From Enchytraeus crypticus (taxonomy: Eukaryota > Annelida > Clitellata > Enchytraeida > Enchytraeidae), in NCBI GenBank assembly GCA_905160935.1, contig CAJHZI010000445.1, forward strand, positions 459,501 to 523,500: a stretch of 64,000 bases of DNA. Direction: 5' to 3'. Both the position numbers and the translations under genes were made by a program. Of the stretch, positions 8,940 to 19,400 are shown one piece after another (the first letter of the stretch is position 1; each line of letters starts with the position of its first letter). Below the pieces are notes generated by a model. That model did not search any database, had not been told where the DNA came from, and was given only the letters and a program-made list of their open reading frames with translations.

Positions 8940-11900
8940 TACGCCACACCGGTACCTGGATGGGATGAAATTTTGATATCTCCGTATGCATATGTCGTGT
9001 ATCCGTCGGGGAGAATGTAACGTTTGTCGTCGAAGGGATTCAGTCCGTCTCTTGTCAGAGTTTGAGTTCGTATGAAGCGGTCCTTACTGCGAATGCTGCA
9101 GAATTCAGCTCTCGTTTTCGTTTGTTACATGAGACTATCGACAAAAGTTTCGTGCGTTATGTGTTTTTTACGAAACGAGTTCTGAATTCCTTTCGCAGTG
9201 GACTTATTAGCGTGTGGGAGCAGGAGGCTATACATTTTCGATCTTAAACCTACAAACGCGAGTGGTTGCACCCCTTCGCACTCGTCTTTAAAAAATCCCA
9301 ATCCATGTTTTAGCAAGTAAATGATAGATATCATTTACTTGCTAAAACATGGATTGGAGGGAGGGAAGTTGGAGGTGTCCATGTGATCTACAAACCCTTT
9401 CATGTCACTGTACAAGTCGTCCGTTACGATGTGATAGCAGAGCGAATCGGTGTCTGTGAACAAGAGTTCAGCCTTGTTGCCGTATCTTGCCTTTATCACA
9501 TTGTAATGGAATTTGAAAAGATGTAGTTTAGAAAGGTCTAAAATACAGGCACCGGTGAATGTCGGTTTATCCCAGAAGACGTGCACTTCTTTCATTTGCA
9601 CGGCTACGAGAGAATCATTTATTTTGTGAAAAGACTGATAATTGGGTTTGGCGACCGAATTCCTTGCCTGTTTATCCGATACGCCAATTTTAATATTGGT
9701 GTGCTTTCTTAAATTCTGCATTGTTTTACAAAAATAGCATTATTTAAAAATTTAAAAAAGTTCCTTTCTGATGGGGACTTGGCATTTTGGCGCTGGGCTG
9801 TGTTAAAATCAATGTAAGGCTTGATCCACGGACTTCGCGAGAAACTCATCACTCTATGTATCTCCTTGCAGATCAAGCCTTTTTCCAAATAGTACTGAAA
9901 ATTTCTATAATGAAGCACGTATCGGGTCTTTGGCAAGAAATTCGGCACCAACTTTTCAATTTTTTAATTTTGCTTTCCCCCCAATTTTGTCAAAAGTTCG
10001 AGTTGGTAAGGAGAGAGGAACGATTCGGGGATATAAAGTCTCTCGGGGGCTAAGGGAAGGTCGTTGTGTAGCTCGTGCAGCTCAGGTGGATATTCTAAAT
10101 CCACCTCTAGCATGAAACCCGTTTCGACGTCCTCTGGGATCTGCGCGAAATTGATTGTCTGAATTTCTTTCCTTGTTAAAAATGTAAACTTTCCAGTGGG
10201 GAGGGGCTGAGACATTGCCCATCCGTACACGTTATGCGCATCATAATACTGTATGTACGAGTGGGCTACCCGAGGATCGTAGCTCTGCAGACTTGGGTTA
10301 TTAGCTTCGGCGTACCTATGCGTAATCATAGATACGCCTCGCGGAGAGCCGACTCGAAAAAGAGAAGATGATCAGGCTCTGTTAATAGCTCTATCTTTGC
10401 CTCTGTCATTTTTAAGCAAGCGTCAAAAGATAGTCCGGGGCTGGTGTAGTAGTGACCAGGGTCAAGATCGTAATTTGTTATCGAGAATGTTCGAAGGTTT
10501 TCACGTCAGCCAGTAGAAGAACATCGGTAAGAAGGTACAGATCATGATACTCTTGCATATCCTTCAACCCAAACGCTTTACAAACCGACTGGGCGTTCTC
10601 GTAATCTTCCTTCGTACACTCTGATTCTCTCAATTTGCTGTAGAAATTTTGGATTGGAGGTAGTTGAGGGTCGTTGGATTTATCCCTGGAACTCATGTAT
10701 TCATAGGGATGGACTCCTTTCCTCAAGAAAAGAGATCTTTCATTAGGGTTTGAAAAGTGCCGTTTGGTATGGACAAACTTTTCCTCATCATCTTTCTTTA
10801 GATTTCTACCAAAGAATCAAGGGAACCGGGAAGGAATTGGCAAGAGTCTAAGATTCTAAGATTTCCGACTTGGACTGCTATGAATTTTTCCGAATTTGTA
10901 GCGATGACTCTAATTTCGTTCATTTTGGCTAGGGAATTGTACTGTAAAAATTTTAAAAAGTGGTGAGTGTCGTAGTTTTTGGAATTGTGAAAAATGACAG
11001 GGACAAAGTTGCTCAACTTCTCTTTCTCGTCAGCTTCACTATCGTCTGCATTGTATCCTTCCCCGGGTATCTCTTCCATATAAAGTGCAGATTTCTTCTG
11101 CTTGTTCCAGCCCCGCGAATTAAATTTACGAGGTTTCAATTGAAGGTTGCATTTGTTACAACAAGCGGAGATAAAGTTGCCAGTAACATAATCGTGATGT
11201 CTTACCTTCTTTCCAAAAGGCTCCTGGCAGAGGAAACAGACATCCGCCTCACGAAACTGGCGAACTTCGTCGTCGGTCATTTCGTTCATTGAGACATTTT
11301 CATTTAATATTTTAGAAATTTCCCCATCAATTTCGCTCAGCTTGGCGTAAAAAGTTTCCATCATATTTTCTCCGCTATACGTGTATGCTTTTTTGTACTC
11401 TACGTTTTCATACGTACATACGCGTAGTATGCCGAAGCCGCTGGGTGTATGTATTTCATCTTAGTCTGTTATAAATGATTCAAAAACACAATTTATTACA
11501 AAAGGAACTTTAAATTGTTTTTGAGTAGCTGTAAATTTTAAAATATTTGGAAGTTCTTCCTCCTTAGGCGCTTCGATCAGGCCCTCAACGAAACTGCGTT
11601 CAGGCCCGTCTACCTCTTCCAGCCTCTCAGCCTTCTCCTCCAGAGTCATCATCAAAGACTCGTGTTCAGCCTTTTCAGCCTCTGTCTGCATCTTGGGAGC
11701 GCTGGGAGGAAAGGATATGGCTAGAGCAGGTTTCGTCCCGCAGTCTCGCTGGTGTTAAATTTGGAGTTTTTCGGAGGAAAAGCGGTGGAGACAATATCTA
11801 CAGGGGAAAACAGTATGACGTCCACCTTTTACATCATAAATTAGTCTACCTAAATTGTTTATTAAAATACAATGCCTTTGTGGATTGCCGATTTGGTCTA

Positions 11901-12560
11901 TATCAGTTAGGAGAAGGAGGTTAACGTGATGTGGTCGGTCTTGGTGTTTACTCATGTAAATTGGTGCCAGAATACATTCGTCTTCGTCTTCAATGTAGCT
12001 CAGTATGCCGATACTTATTTTGGGAAAAATCCCAAAATAAGTATCTTTTCGAATTTAGAGACCTGATCGATGCGTACGGGGAATTCGATGCCAGTTACAT
12101 TAAATTTATGAAGGTGGGACCTGTACTGGTTAGGGCGCTCGGTATTTTTCTCTAGTTTATTTTGTTCTTCATTTTCTGGAAACACATACACCGCAGCGGC
12201 CAGACAATAAAAAAAGCACTTTTCATCAAGATTTTTTATATTAATGGTGGCTTTCTTATTCCTAATAAATTTTGTTGTGGGTATATATGAGGAAGCGGAT
12301 GTAGGTTTGTAAGATGCTACTTTTACAACAACATCACCCACGTGATCCAGTATCCAACCAGATCCCATCGTAGTGAATCTTTCGAGCATTTTTTTCAACT
12401 TGGTTCCTGCTTCAGAGATATGATTACTAATTTCGCTAGGATGCAGGAGACGTTCCACATTTGATCTAAAATTTGCATTTGTAGTTGACTCTGCGTCATC
12501 TCCTATTGGACGATATAGATCAACTTGGCTCGAGAGGTACCACTTGATGGGGCTGTAAAA
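8940..12560 (-). pseudogene. Polinton protein-primed DNA polymerase B
   Basis: Large coding region of a family B, protein-primed polymerase. From N to C the recognisable parts are an exonuclease-side segment YHDLYLLTDVLLLADV, the polymerase A motif in YYDAHNVYGWAMSQPLP, and the catalytic C motif in LLFTDTDSLCYHI. A zinc-binding-like segment CFLCQEPFGKKVRHHDYVTG lies in the N-terminal half. In the family it replicates the element from its inverted-repeat ends using a protein primer. It is the most decayed gene, broken at many places. Confidence 0.9.
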
Positions 12561-13125
12561 ATAAAATTATCAATATCCAACATAATTTAAAGCTACCTAT
12601 TGATTGTGCTAGCAAAGTTTTATTGCTATATTAAAAGAAGTATGGATTGTATAGTTCATATTTAAAGATTTAAGATATGAACATATGTAGTTCATGTATA
12701 TGATATGAATATGTATTGTTTACTGATATTATATTATGAGAAGAGTTGGAAAATGAGACTTTATTAGTTTAATTTTGTAGCACTCGTACCCATGCGTGTC
12801 CAGATCCTGCTGTAAGATTTTTTCGATAGCACCACGTCTAGCTTCTATGCCATCTCTCAATCCCTCCTGTTCACTGAACGGTTGAAGGGAGTAAGTTCTT
12901 AATGTAGTTATAGGGGATGACGAACCACCGCCACCTCGCTGTATCAGTTTATTTTCACAACGTTTGCAGATCTTTGACACAAAGTTGAAGCAGGCTTCTC
13001 TTAGCTTACGCGTGCAGGAGATGCACCACATCTTGGTGGCGCAGGGGACACATATCTTTTGTCCGGGGGGGGAGATTGCAATGGCAGTCATCTGTAAAAT
13101 ATAATTCTTCCGAATTAGGGTCGTT

Positions 13126-13800
13126 TTAAAGAATATACAAAATAAAGAATGTGTAAATAGAAAGTAATATATGCTTATTGAAATAGATTATGAAGAGAAT
13201 GTAGCATGAATATTTTACTAGCAAGTTTATAAAAATTACACTTACTACAAGTAGAACTTGTGTCTGGATCTGAACTTGGATCAGGACTTGATGCAGGCAT
13301 CGGTTCATCATTAGGATCTGTATATAAAATGTGGCATAAAACAATTTATGATAGCAGAATTTAGAATAAAATACATTATAAAAACACAGTAGAATAATAT
13401 ATATACAATATATATCTTTATATACATTATAGAGTAACATAAGAACAGTAGAAGACTGATAAAAGAAGATAAAAGATTGATAGAGAAGACAGTAGAAAGT
13501 AAGTTATGCTTATTGAAGTGGATTACGAAGATAATTTTTTAGTATATAATAATAGTATGAATCTGTTGCTATCAAGAGAGATATTTGTTATAAAAATTAC
13601 ACTTACTACAAGTAGAAATTGTATCTGGAGCTGAACTTGGATCATCGCTTGGTGCTGACGTCGGTTCATCTTCAGTACCTGTTTAGAAAATGCAGCATAA
13701 AACTATTTGTGATACCAGGATTTAGAATTTTAAAAAATTATGTAAATAACGTGTAATGATATGGAGACATTATATACATTATACTGAAACATCAAAACCG
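13126..13800. repeat. Tandem duplication of about 365 bases
   Basis: 13126-13480 and 13490-13850 share a common order: an A-rich stretch with GTAGAAGACTGATA-like motifs, TATGCTTATTGAA, GATTA(C/T)GAAGA, TTATAAAAATTACACTTACTACAAGTAGAA, then the Ser/Pro/Asp coding segment. They differ at scattered sites. The unit therefore contains one exon-like segment with its flanks. Confidence 0.65.
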
Positions 13801-13875
13801 TAGAAGATTGATATAAGAAGATAGCGAAGTTTGATAATAGGAGACTGATAAAAGAAGATATTAAAGATTGATGCG

Positions 13876-13876
<1 letters not shown>

Positions 13877-13951
<75 letters not shown>
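13877..13951. repeat. (TA)n microsatellite
   Basis: About 37 uninterrupted TA units inside the Polinton between exon-like segments. Confidence 0.95.
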
Positions 13952-13953
<2 letters not shown>

Positions 13954-14825
13954 CAGTACGATATTTTTAGGTAGCACAATTTTAGTAAAATCATATCACT
14001 TACATTTCCAAAGGATGGGGTCATATCCCCGCATCACGAACTCAACTAGAGAGAGCCCCTGCGGTATTTCATCATCGGATGAAGGATCGGATTGCACCGT
14101 TGCTGGGAGCCACTGAATATCATCTTCAGCGTCCGAAGGAGCTTGATCCATTGACGAGGCGGTAAGTTCGGAAACACGCGCTCGCTTCCGCTCATCCACA
14201 GCTCTCTTTTGAGTTACGGAGTTATGCTGCTTTCGCCATCAGCAGCTCTCGTTTGGACCTCGAGGCTTTCACCCGCAGCTTGAGCCAAGGCTTTCTCACG
14301 CTCCTATTTTAGAAAAAATTAATTTATTGATACTAAAGGTCAGTAAATGAGGTGGATCATTATCATATCAATGCTATATGATAACTAACAGTGGAGATAT
14401 TCATTAATATATATCACAATAGAACAAAAGGTTATTTATCTATTTAAATCTGGATGCAATTTTGATGCATGCAATGGAAATCTAGCTTTTCAAATGTAAA
14501 ATTAACTTAGACTATTTATTATCAACCATGGATTGTATAATAAAGGTTTAACGTTTGATTCCTCTCCTATGTAGGATAAATACTTGGTTAAAGTATTTCC
14601 TAAATATACTTCAACCATTTCATAATTATTTAACAAACTGTTATTTAAAAGTTTTAGACATTATTTAAGTTAAAAATAATAAATAATTTATTGACAATTA
14701 AATTTTAAATTAATTGAAAACTATACTTCAAAGTTCTACATACCTCTTCGTAGCGATTGAGAACAGCTATGAACTCTTCGAAAGCAGCCACATCATCAGC
14801 AGACAGATACGTAGACATAATGCTA

Positions 14826-15271
14826 AGTTAGTTTCACTACTACTGTAGATAGAGAATCTCTGGAAGGTAACTTTGCGAATGACCTCTACTTACAATGTTT
14901 GTGATTATTATAGAGTGGACAAGGAACCATCTGGCTTATATCAAACAAATTGCTGAACAATTAGTTTAAGTGGTATAGTCATATGATCTACTGAGCGCTC
15001 TAATTCTTCGGGTCAATTAGAAATTAGAAATTAGGGGGTGTGTTTTGTCAACTAGAGAATTATGAGGGCGTGTTTTTATCTAGTACAACATTATGTTGGC
15101 GTGCTTTTATCTAGTTTAAAACTATAAGGGCGTGATTTTATCAACAAGAGAATTATGAGAATGTATTTTTGCCAAGTTTAAAATTATGGGGGGGTGTGTT
15201 TTTATCAAGTTTAAAATTACGAGGGTGTGTTTAAATCAACTAAAAATATTATTACAAAGGCAACAAATTAT
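14826..15271. repeat. Non-coding Polinton segment with ~35-bp minisatellite
   Basis: From about 15028 to 15242 a unit of roughly 35 bases, consensus near GGGCGTGTTTTTATC then AAGTTTAAAATTATGA, repeats about six times with decay. It sits just inside the right inverted repeat and has no counterpart inside the left one. The rest of the segment shows no coding signal. Confidence 0.7.
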
Positions 15272-15886
15272 TTCGGACAGTTAAATAATTTATTCAAGTT
15301 CTGCAACTCGTAAAATAGTTACAATAAAATAATACCATACAGGCAAAAGTTATAAAATAATAAATTATTTGAAAAGCTTAGAATGATTAGAATGAAAACT
15401 TTTGTACGAATGAATGATTGAAGCAAGTTAGCACGCATTTTATTCTGTTTTTCTGTAACTTTGACCTAATTAGTCAGAATGAAATAGTTTAATTATTTAT
15501 AATACAGTGAATCATCTGGTGAGAACCCCCTGCTCCTCTTAATCTGAATGAATAATTTAGTTGATGTCTAAAATAGTTTGACCTACTTACAATTGCTCTT
15601 CGGGCTAATTAGTAACATCCACTTAAGTGTTCACATCGGCCTAACTGGTAACATCTGGTTGTCACATGATGTACTTAAGTATGGTCAATCGCTCTACTCG
15701 GGCTAATTAGTAACATCCACTTAAGTGCTATAATCACATGACGTAATACATCCACTAATACTTCGGGCTAATTAGTACGGGCAAGCATGTATGTGTGGAC
15801 GGATTAACCAGGTCAGCGCTTGATTCACTAATACAATTAGGGGCTCAAGGTCAGATGTGTGGCAAAGGCTTCAGTCTTATACTACT
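15272..15886 (-). repeat. Polinton right terminal inverted repeat
   Basis: Reverse-complement partner of 1438-2055, with scattered single-base differences. It keeps the same order of internal motifs (CGGGCTAATTAGTA, ACTTAAGT, TCACATGACG). The inner boundary is approximate. Confidence 0.9.
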
Positions 15887-15892
15887 GACGTC
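15887..15892 (+). repeat. Polinton target-site duplication, right copy
   Basis: GACGTC directly follows the right terminus ACT and matches the left flank exactly. Confidence 0.9.
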
Positions 15893-16132
15893 AGTAATAT
15901 TGCCTTTTGGTGGGTAGACGGACGTTGAATCTTTATAGTTTGATTGCTTTCAATAATGTGGGTTACGTAATTTTAGCAGCTACATGTATTTCAATTGGTT
16001 GCTTGATGTTTTGCAGCTTCAAGGCTTTAGCCTCTAACATATTGTTGTACTTGAATTTCAATATATACGCTGTCTGTGTTGTTGATATGATATACCCTTC
16101 TTATTAAATATATAGAATTTATTCTTTTTCTC

Positions 16133-16191
<59 letters not shown>

Positions 16192-16262
16192 TTGCATCTT
16201 ACTTCGACTTTAAACCACTATAATATATTTTTATTATTGCCCAAATATACGGAATTATTTAG
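15893..16262. other. Intron side of gene A with (CT)n tract
   Basis: Short stretch between the Polinton and the first visible gene A exon. It holds an uninterrupted CT run at about 16137-16188 and a splice acceptor (TTATTTAG) at its end. No exon is evident. Confidence 0.6.
16137..16188. repeat. (CT)n microsatellite
   Basis: About 26 CT units, 75 bases upstream of the acceptor of the first visible gene A exon. Such a pyrimidine run on the sense strand could influence splicing (inference). Confidence 0.95.
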
Positions 16263-16422
16263 GTTAATTTCGGACACGTGATATTTCCTAGTGATTTTGA
16301 ACCACCGAGACCGGTTATCATTGGCCAGATTACTGGGAATTTGTTAAATTCTGGACCAATCAGTTTATTGGATCATAAAACTATTCTTGTGGAGAAACTT
16401 TCGTTTACGGGAACCGAAAAAG
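16263..16422 (+). CDS. Gene A exon a (linker and start of DM13 domain)
   Basis: Acceptor TTATTTAG, donor GAAAAAG/GTATGA. The frame is fixed by VNFGHVIF, the paralogue of MNFGHVLL in gene B, and by [10 protein letters not shown], matching [10 protein letters not shown] there. It ends in phase 1. Confidence 0.8.
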
Positions 16423-19400
16423 GTATGACAGCGCACTTATACTAGTGTAGTTTCACTTCCTTTGGTTTATCTAGGGTTAGGAAATCGCGATCGAATGCTG
16501 AAACTGGTATTCCAGTAACGTAAAATCAGTCAAAACGTCGCACTCTGATAAGGCTAATTTCAGTGGCGAGCAACAGTGAAATAGTTGCAAGTAACTAGTT
16601 TAGTGTTTATACTCTTTTATATTAAGCAAAAATTTAACTACTTTTTAAATTGGCTTTAATTAGTAAACTATTTTTATTAACTCTTTTTATAATATTAGCT
16701 GCTTTTTTAGCTTGAATTTAAAGCTTAACTAAAAAATTTGTTTTTAAAGTATTTTTCAATTAGTAAAATATTTTTACCACTGTCGATGCAAAAGATTTCT
16801 GTCGGATTTTGACCGAAAATTATTGAAATCATTGTCGATCGGCCCCTACCAGAAGAGTTTGACTCCATTCTGAGATTTAGCGCGCAATATTTAATCAATA
16901 AGCCATAGACACTATCTTGACAGGTGACACATTTAGCAGTAGTGGTTTTAATAATCAGATATATTGAAAGTAAGAATTTCTACAATACTGGCAATAACAG
17001 CCATAAAAAAATTGTTTACTTTAATGTAATACTTACTATTACTTATGATGCTATTTTATCAAATGAAATGGTATTTATGAAATGCTAAATAATTACAAAA
17101 TTAATTATAAGTAATTTTAGAAAGAAATAAGTGGAAAGAAATAGTTTAGTTGATCTACTATTTTTAGTTATCAGAACATTGTAGTTTAATTAAAACCAGC
17201 AGCTCTGCTTCCTGACCCAGCGTACCGTTATGTTTAACTACTTTTGTAGTTAAAATAATAGTTTAGTTTAATTACCTTTTAAAGTTCCATGCAAATCACT
17301 GGCTATTTCTGAATGACTTAAAAGGCCTAGCCAGATTCCTTCCAGGACTTTCACGACTCTACACATCTAAAGCTCCTAGAGTGTTTCTCAATTACGATGT
17401 GGCTGCAGCCTGTGGCGATGTAAGATATCCGACCGCGGATCTGCATGTGTGGGTTCAAATCCTGGGCTCTCCCGTCAGTGATTTCGCTTTCAAGCTATGA
17501 AACTGACGTTAACATCGGCTTTACTGCTTTATGCAGCGTTGCGGAGTTTAACACACCAAAAGACTTTCAGATAAATTTACCTCTAAAATTTTAGATCATC
17601 AGGTATATATTTAACAAATGCAAATGTAATGCTTTGAATGCAACGTTTGAGAATTGAAATATCAATTTACTTACTAACTACTTACTTTACTTACAGTATA
17701 TAGTTGTAAGACAAAGTTCATGCATTATATTTTGTCATCTTGCCTGACTGTTTGTTATCATCCGGACCGGTACCGTTTAGGAACTTCTTCTTTCTCTTCA
17801 GCACATGTTTTTTCAGATCTTTTGGGCTGAATCGATTTCTAGTGACATGTAATGGGGACGTCCCTGATAACATCCTTGTAACAATTTTCCTCCTACTTTT
17901 ATTCCTTCTACCATGTCTTCCATAGCTTCCTCCATCATTGCCTCAGCGTAAATGTTAAAAAGCAGCGGCGAAATGCTACAACCTTGTCTTACTCCAATTC
18001 CTATTTCACCTTCTTCTGAGTCTTATTTTTGGATTTTGATTAATGCTCTTTGATTCATGTACAAGTTTAAAATTAGTCTTCTATCTCTCCAGTGACTTCC
18101 TTTTTTCAAGATATTCATCATCCTTATCCAATCAATCCTGTCAAAGGCCTTCTCAACGTCCACAAGGCATACAAAAACGTCATTTCCACATTCTAAGCTT
18201 CTTTCGTAAAGAACCTGCATTGCCCCTATTGCTTCTCTTGTACCGCATCCTTTCCTAAAACCAAATTGTGTCTTGCTCAGTGTCATCTGCTTTCGACTGA
18301 ATGCGATTATTTATTATCTTTAATAAGATATTCGTTCTGTAATCCGAACACGCCACAGCATGGATATTTTTGGAAATTGGGATCATCACTGACTTGGTAA
18401 AGTCGTCTGGCCAAATACCTGTATTGTACTTCCATACATACCTCCATTCTAGTCCGGTTGAATTCCCCTTCTTCATGCTGTTAATTGCAGAATAAATTTC
18501 CTCCTTCATTATATCGGGGCATCTTTTATCGTTTTGTACGAGTTCTTCTTCTATTTTAAAATCCTCCTGAACTGGCTTCCCAGCCTTATCATACAATTTC
18601 TCTATATATTCTCTCCGTCTTTCTTTTACTTCTTCCAGCTCAGTCTTCAATTCCCAATCTTCACCCATTGTACTAATGTTCTTTGCATCTTCTTTCTTAT
18701 TCTTCTCGGTTCTTGTGAATATCCTGCCTTTCTGGTAAAATAAATCTGGCCCCCTCCTCTAAATCCAATAGCTGAAGAATTTCTCTATCTCTAAAATTCA
18801 GTCAGGCTTATGTGGCCAGTTTCAAAGTACACGACCAAATATCGCCATAGCAACGCCTAACTTTCTGACAATAATAATAGAAGATTTTGTTCATTTCAGA
18901 CGTTCTCTTTGTAGCTATTACTGATACAGATCCGAAAGCAGCGAATGGAAGATTTCAGATTCCGCAAGAAGCTGGGGGGTATGTTACAGTTGATCAATAC
19001 TCTAGCTAGTATGAACATGAGGTATGAGCATGAAATATGATATAAGAGAATAAGGTATAGCCAAGAGTTATCAGCATGAGGTGTGAGCATGAGCTGTGAG
19101 CATGAGGTGTGAGCATAAGCAGTGAGCATGAGGTGTGAGCATGAGGTTTGAACATGAGGTGTGAGCATGAGCTGTGAGCATGAGCTGTGAGCATGAGGTG
19201 TGAGCATGAGATGCGAGAATGTGATGTGAGCATGAGATGTGAGCATGAGGTGTGAGTGAACATGAGATGTGAGCATGAGGTGTGAGCATGAGGTTTGAAC
19301 TTGATGTATGAGCAGTGATGGGTACTAAGGTATTTTCAAAGTAGAAAAATTTAACAAAATAGAAAATGCCATTTTATTTTCTATTTTTAAAATACTTTTG

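Larger units (their letters stand above)
12700..14825 (-). pseudogene. Spliced-looking zinc-finger/acidic-linker region of the Polinton
   Basis: Upstream of the polymerase on the same strand are several short open segments flanked by splice-like sites. The first begins MSTYLSADDVAAFEEF near 14818 and ends at GTATGT. Then comes an acidic segment (about 14000-14200) with SSMDQAPSDAEDDIQWLP. Two near-identical Ser/Pro/Asp-rich segments follow (about 13600-13680 and 13245-13320). Last is a cysteine-rich segment, CVPCATKMWCISC and CKRCENKL (about 12730-13091). It could be an N-terminal extension of the polymerase or a separate regulator; I cannot tell which. Confidence 0.5.
1438..15886. mobile_element. 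Polinton/Maverick element, fossil, 14.4 kb
   Basis: A self-synthesising DNA element of the Polinton (Maverick) group. It starts AGT and ends ACT, is flanked on both sides by GACGTC (6-bp target-site duplication), and has long terminal inverted repeats. Gene content is diagnostic: adenain-like protease, double jelly-roll major capsid protein, penton-like minor capsid protein, integrase with chromodomain, FtsK/HerA-type packaging ATPase and protein-primed family B DNA polymerase, nearly all on the minus strand. Some parts look whole; others are broken, with very roughly ten or more breaks overall and most in the polymerase. The two inverted repeats differ at only a few percent of sites by eye, suggesting a moderately young fossil. 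It lies about 0.4 kb upstream of the first visible exon of gene A. Confidence 0.95.

Noticed and set aside
13779-14024. Open frames of repeated Tyr-Ile (also at 23306-23569, 27222-27455, 28074-28401, 32695-32979, 43818-44211, 47829-48069, 58132-58371, 59023-59640, 60597-60960)
   Set aside because: They are translations of (TA)n tracts, open in several frames on both strands. No family resemblance and no codon bias.
15907-16107. 66-codon frame between the Polinton and gene A
   Set aside because: No similarity to DM13 or other families, and it does not end at a plausible donor in frame with the next exon.
18896-19289. Overlapping His/Ser/Cys-rich open frames on the minus strand
   Set aside because: They are produced by the 13-base minisatellite; all three frames give similar sequences.
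19076-19316. Possible CRISPR-like array
   Set aside because: Direct tandem units without unique spacers, in an animal intron.
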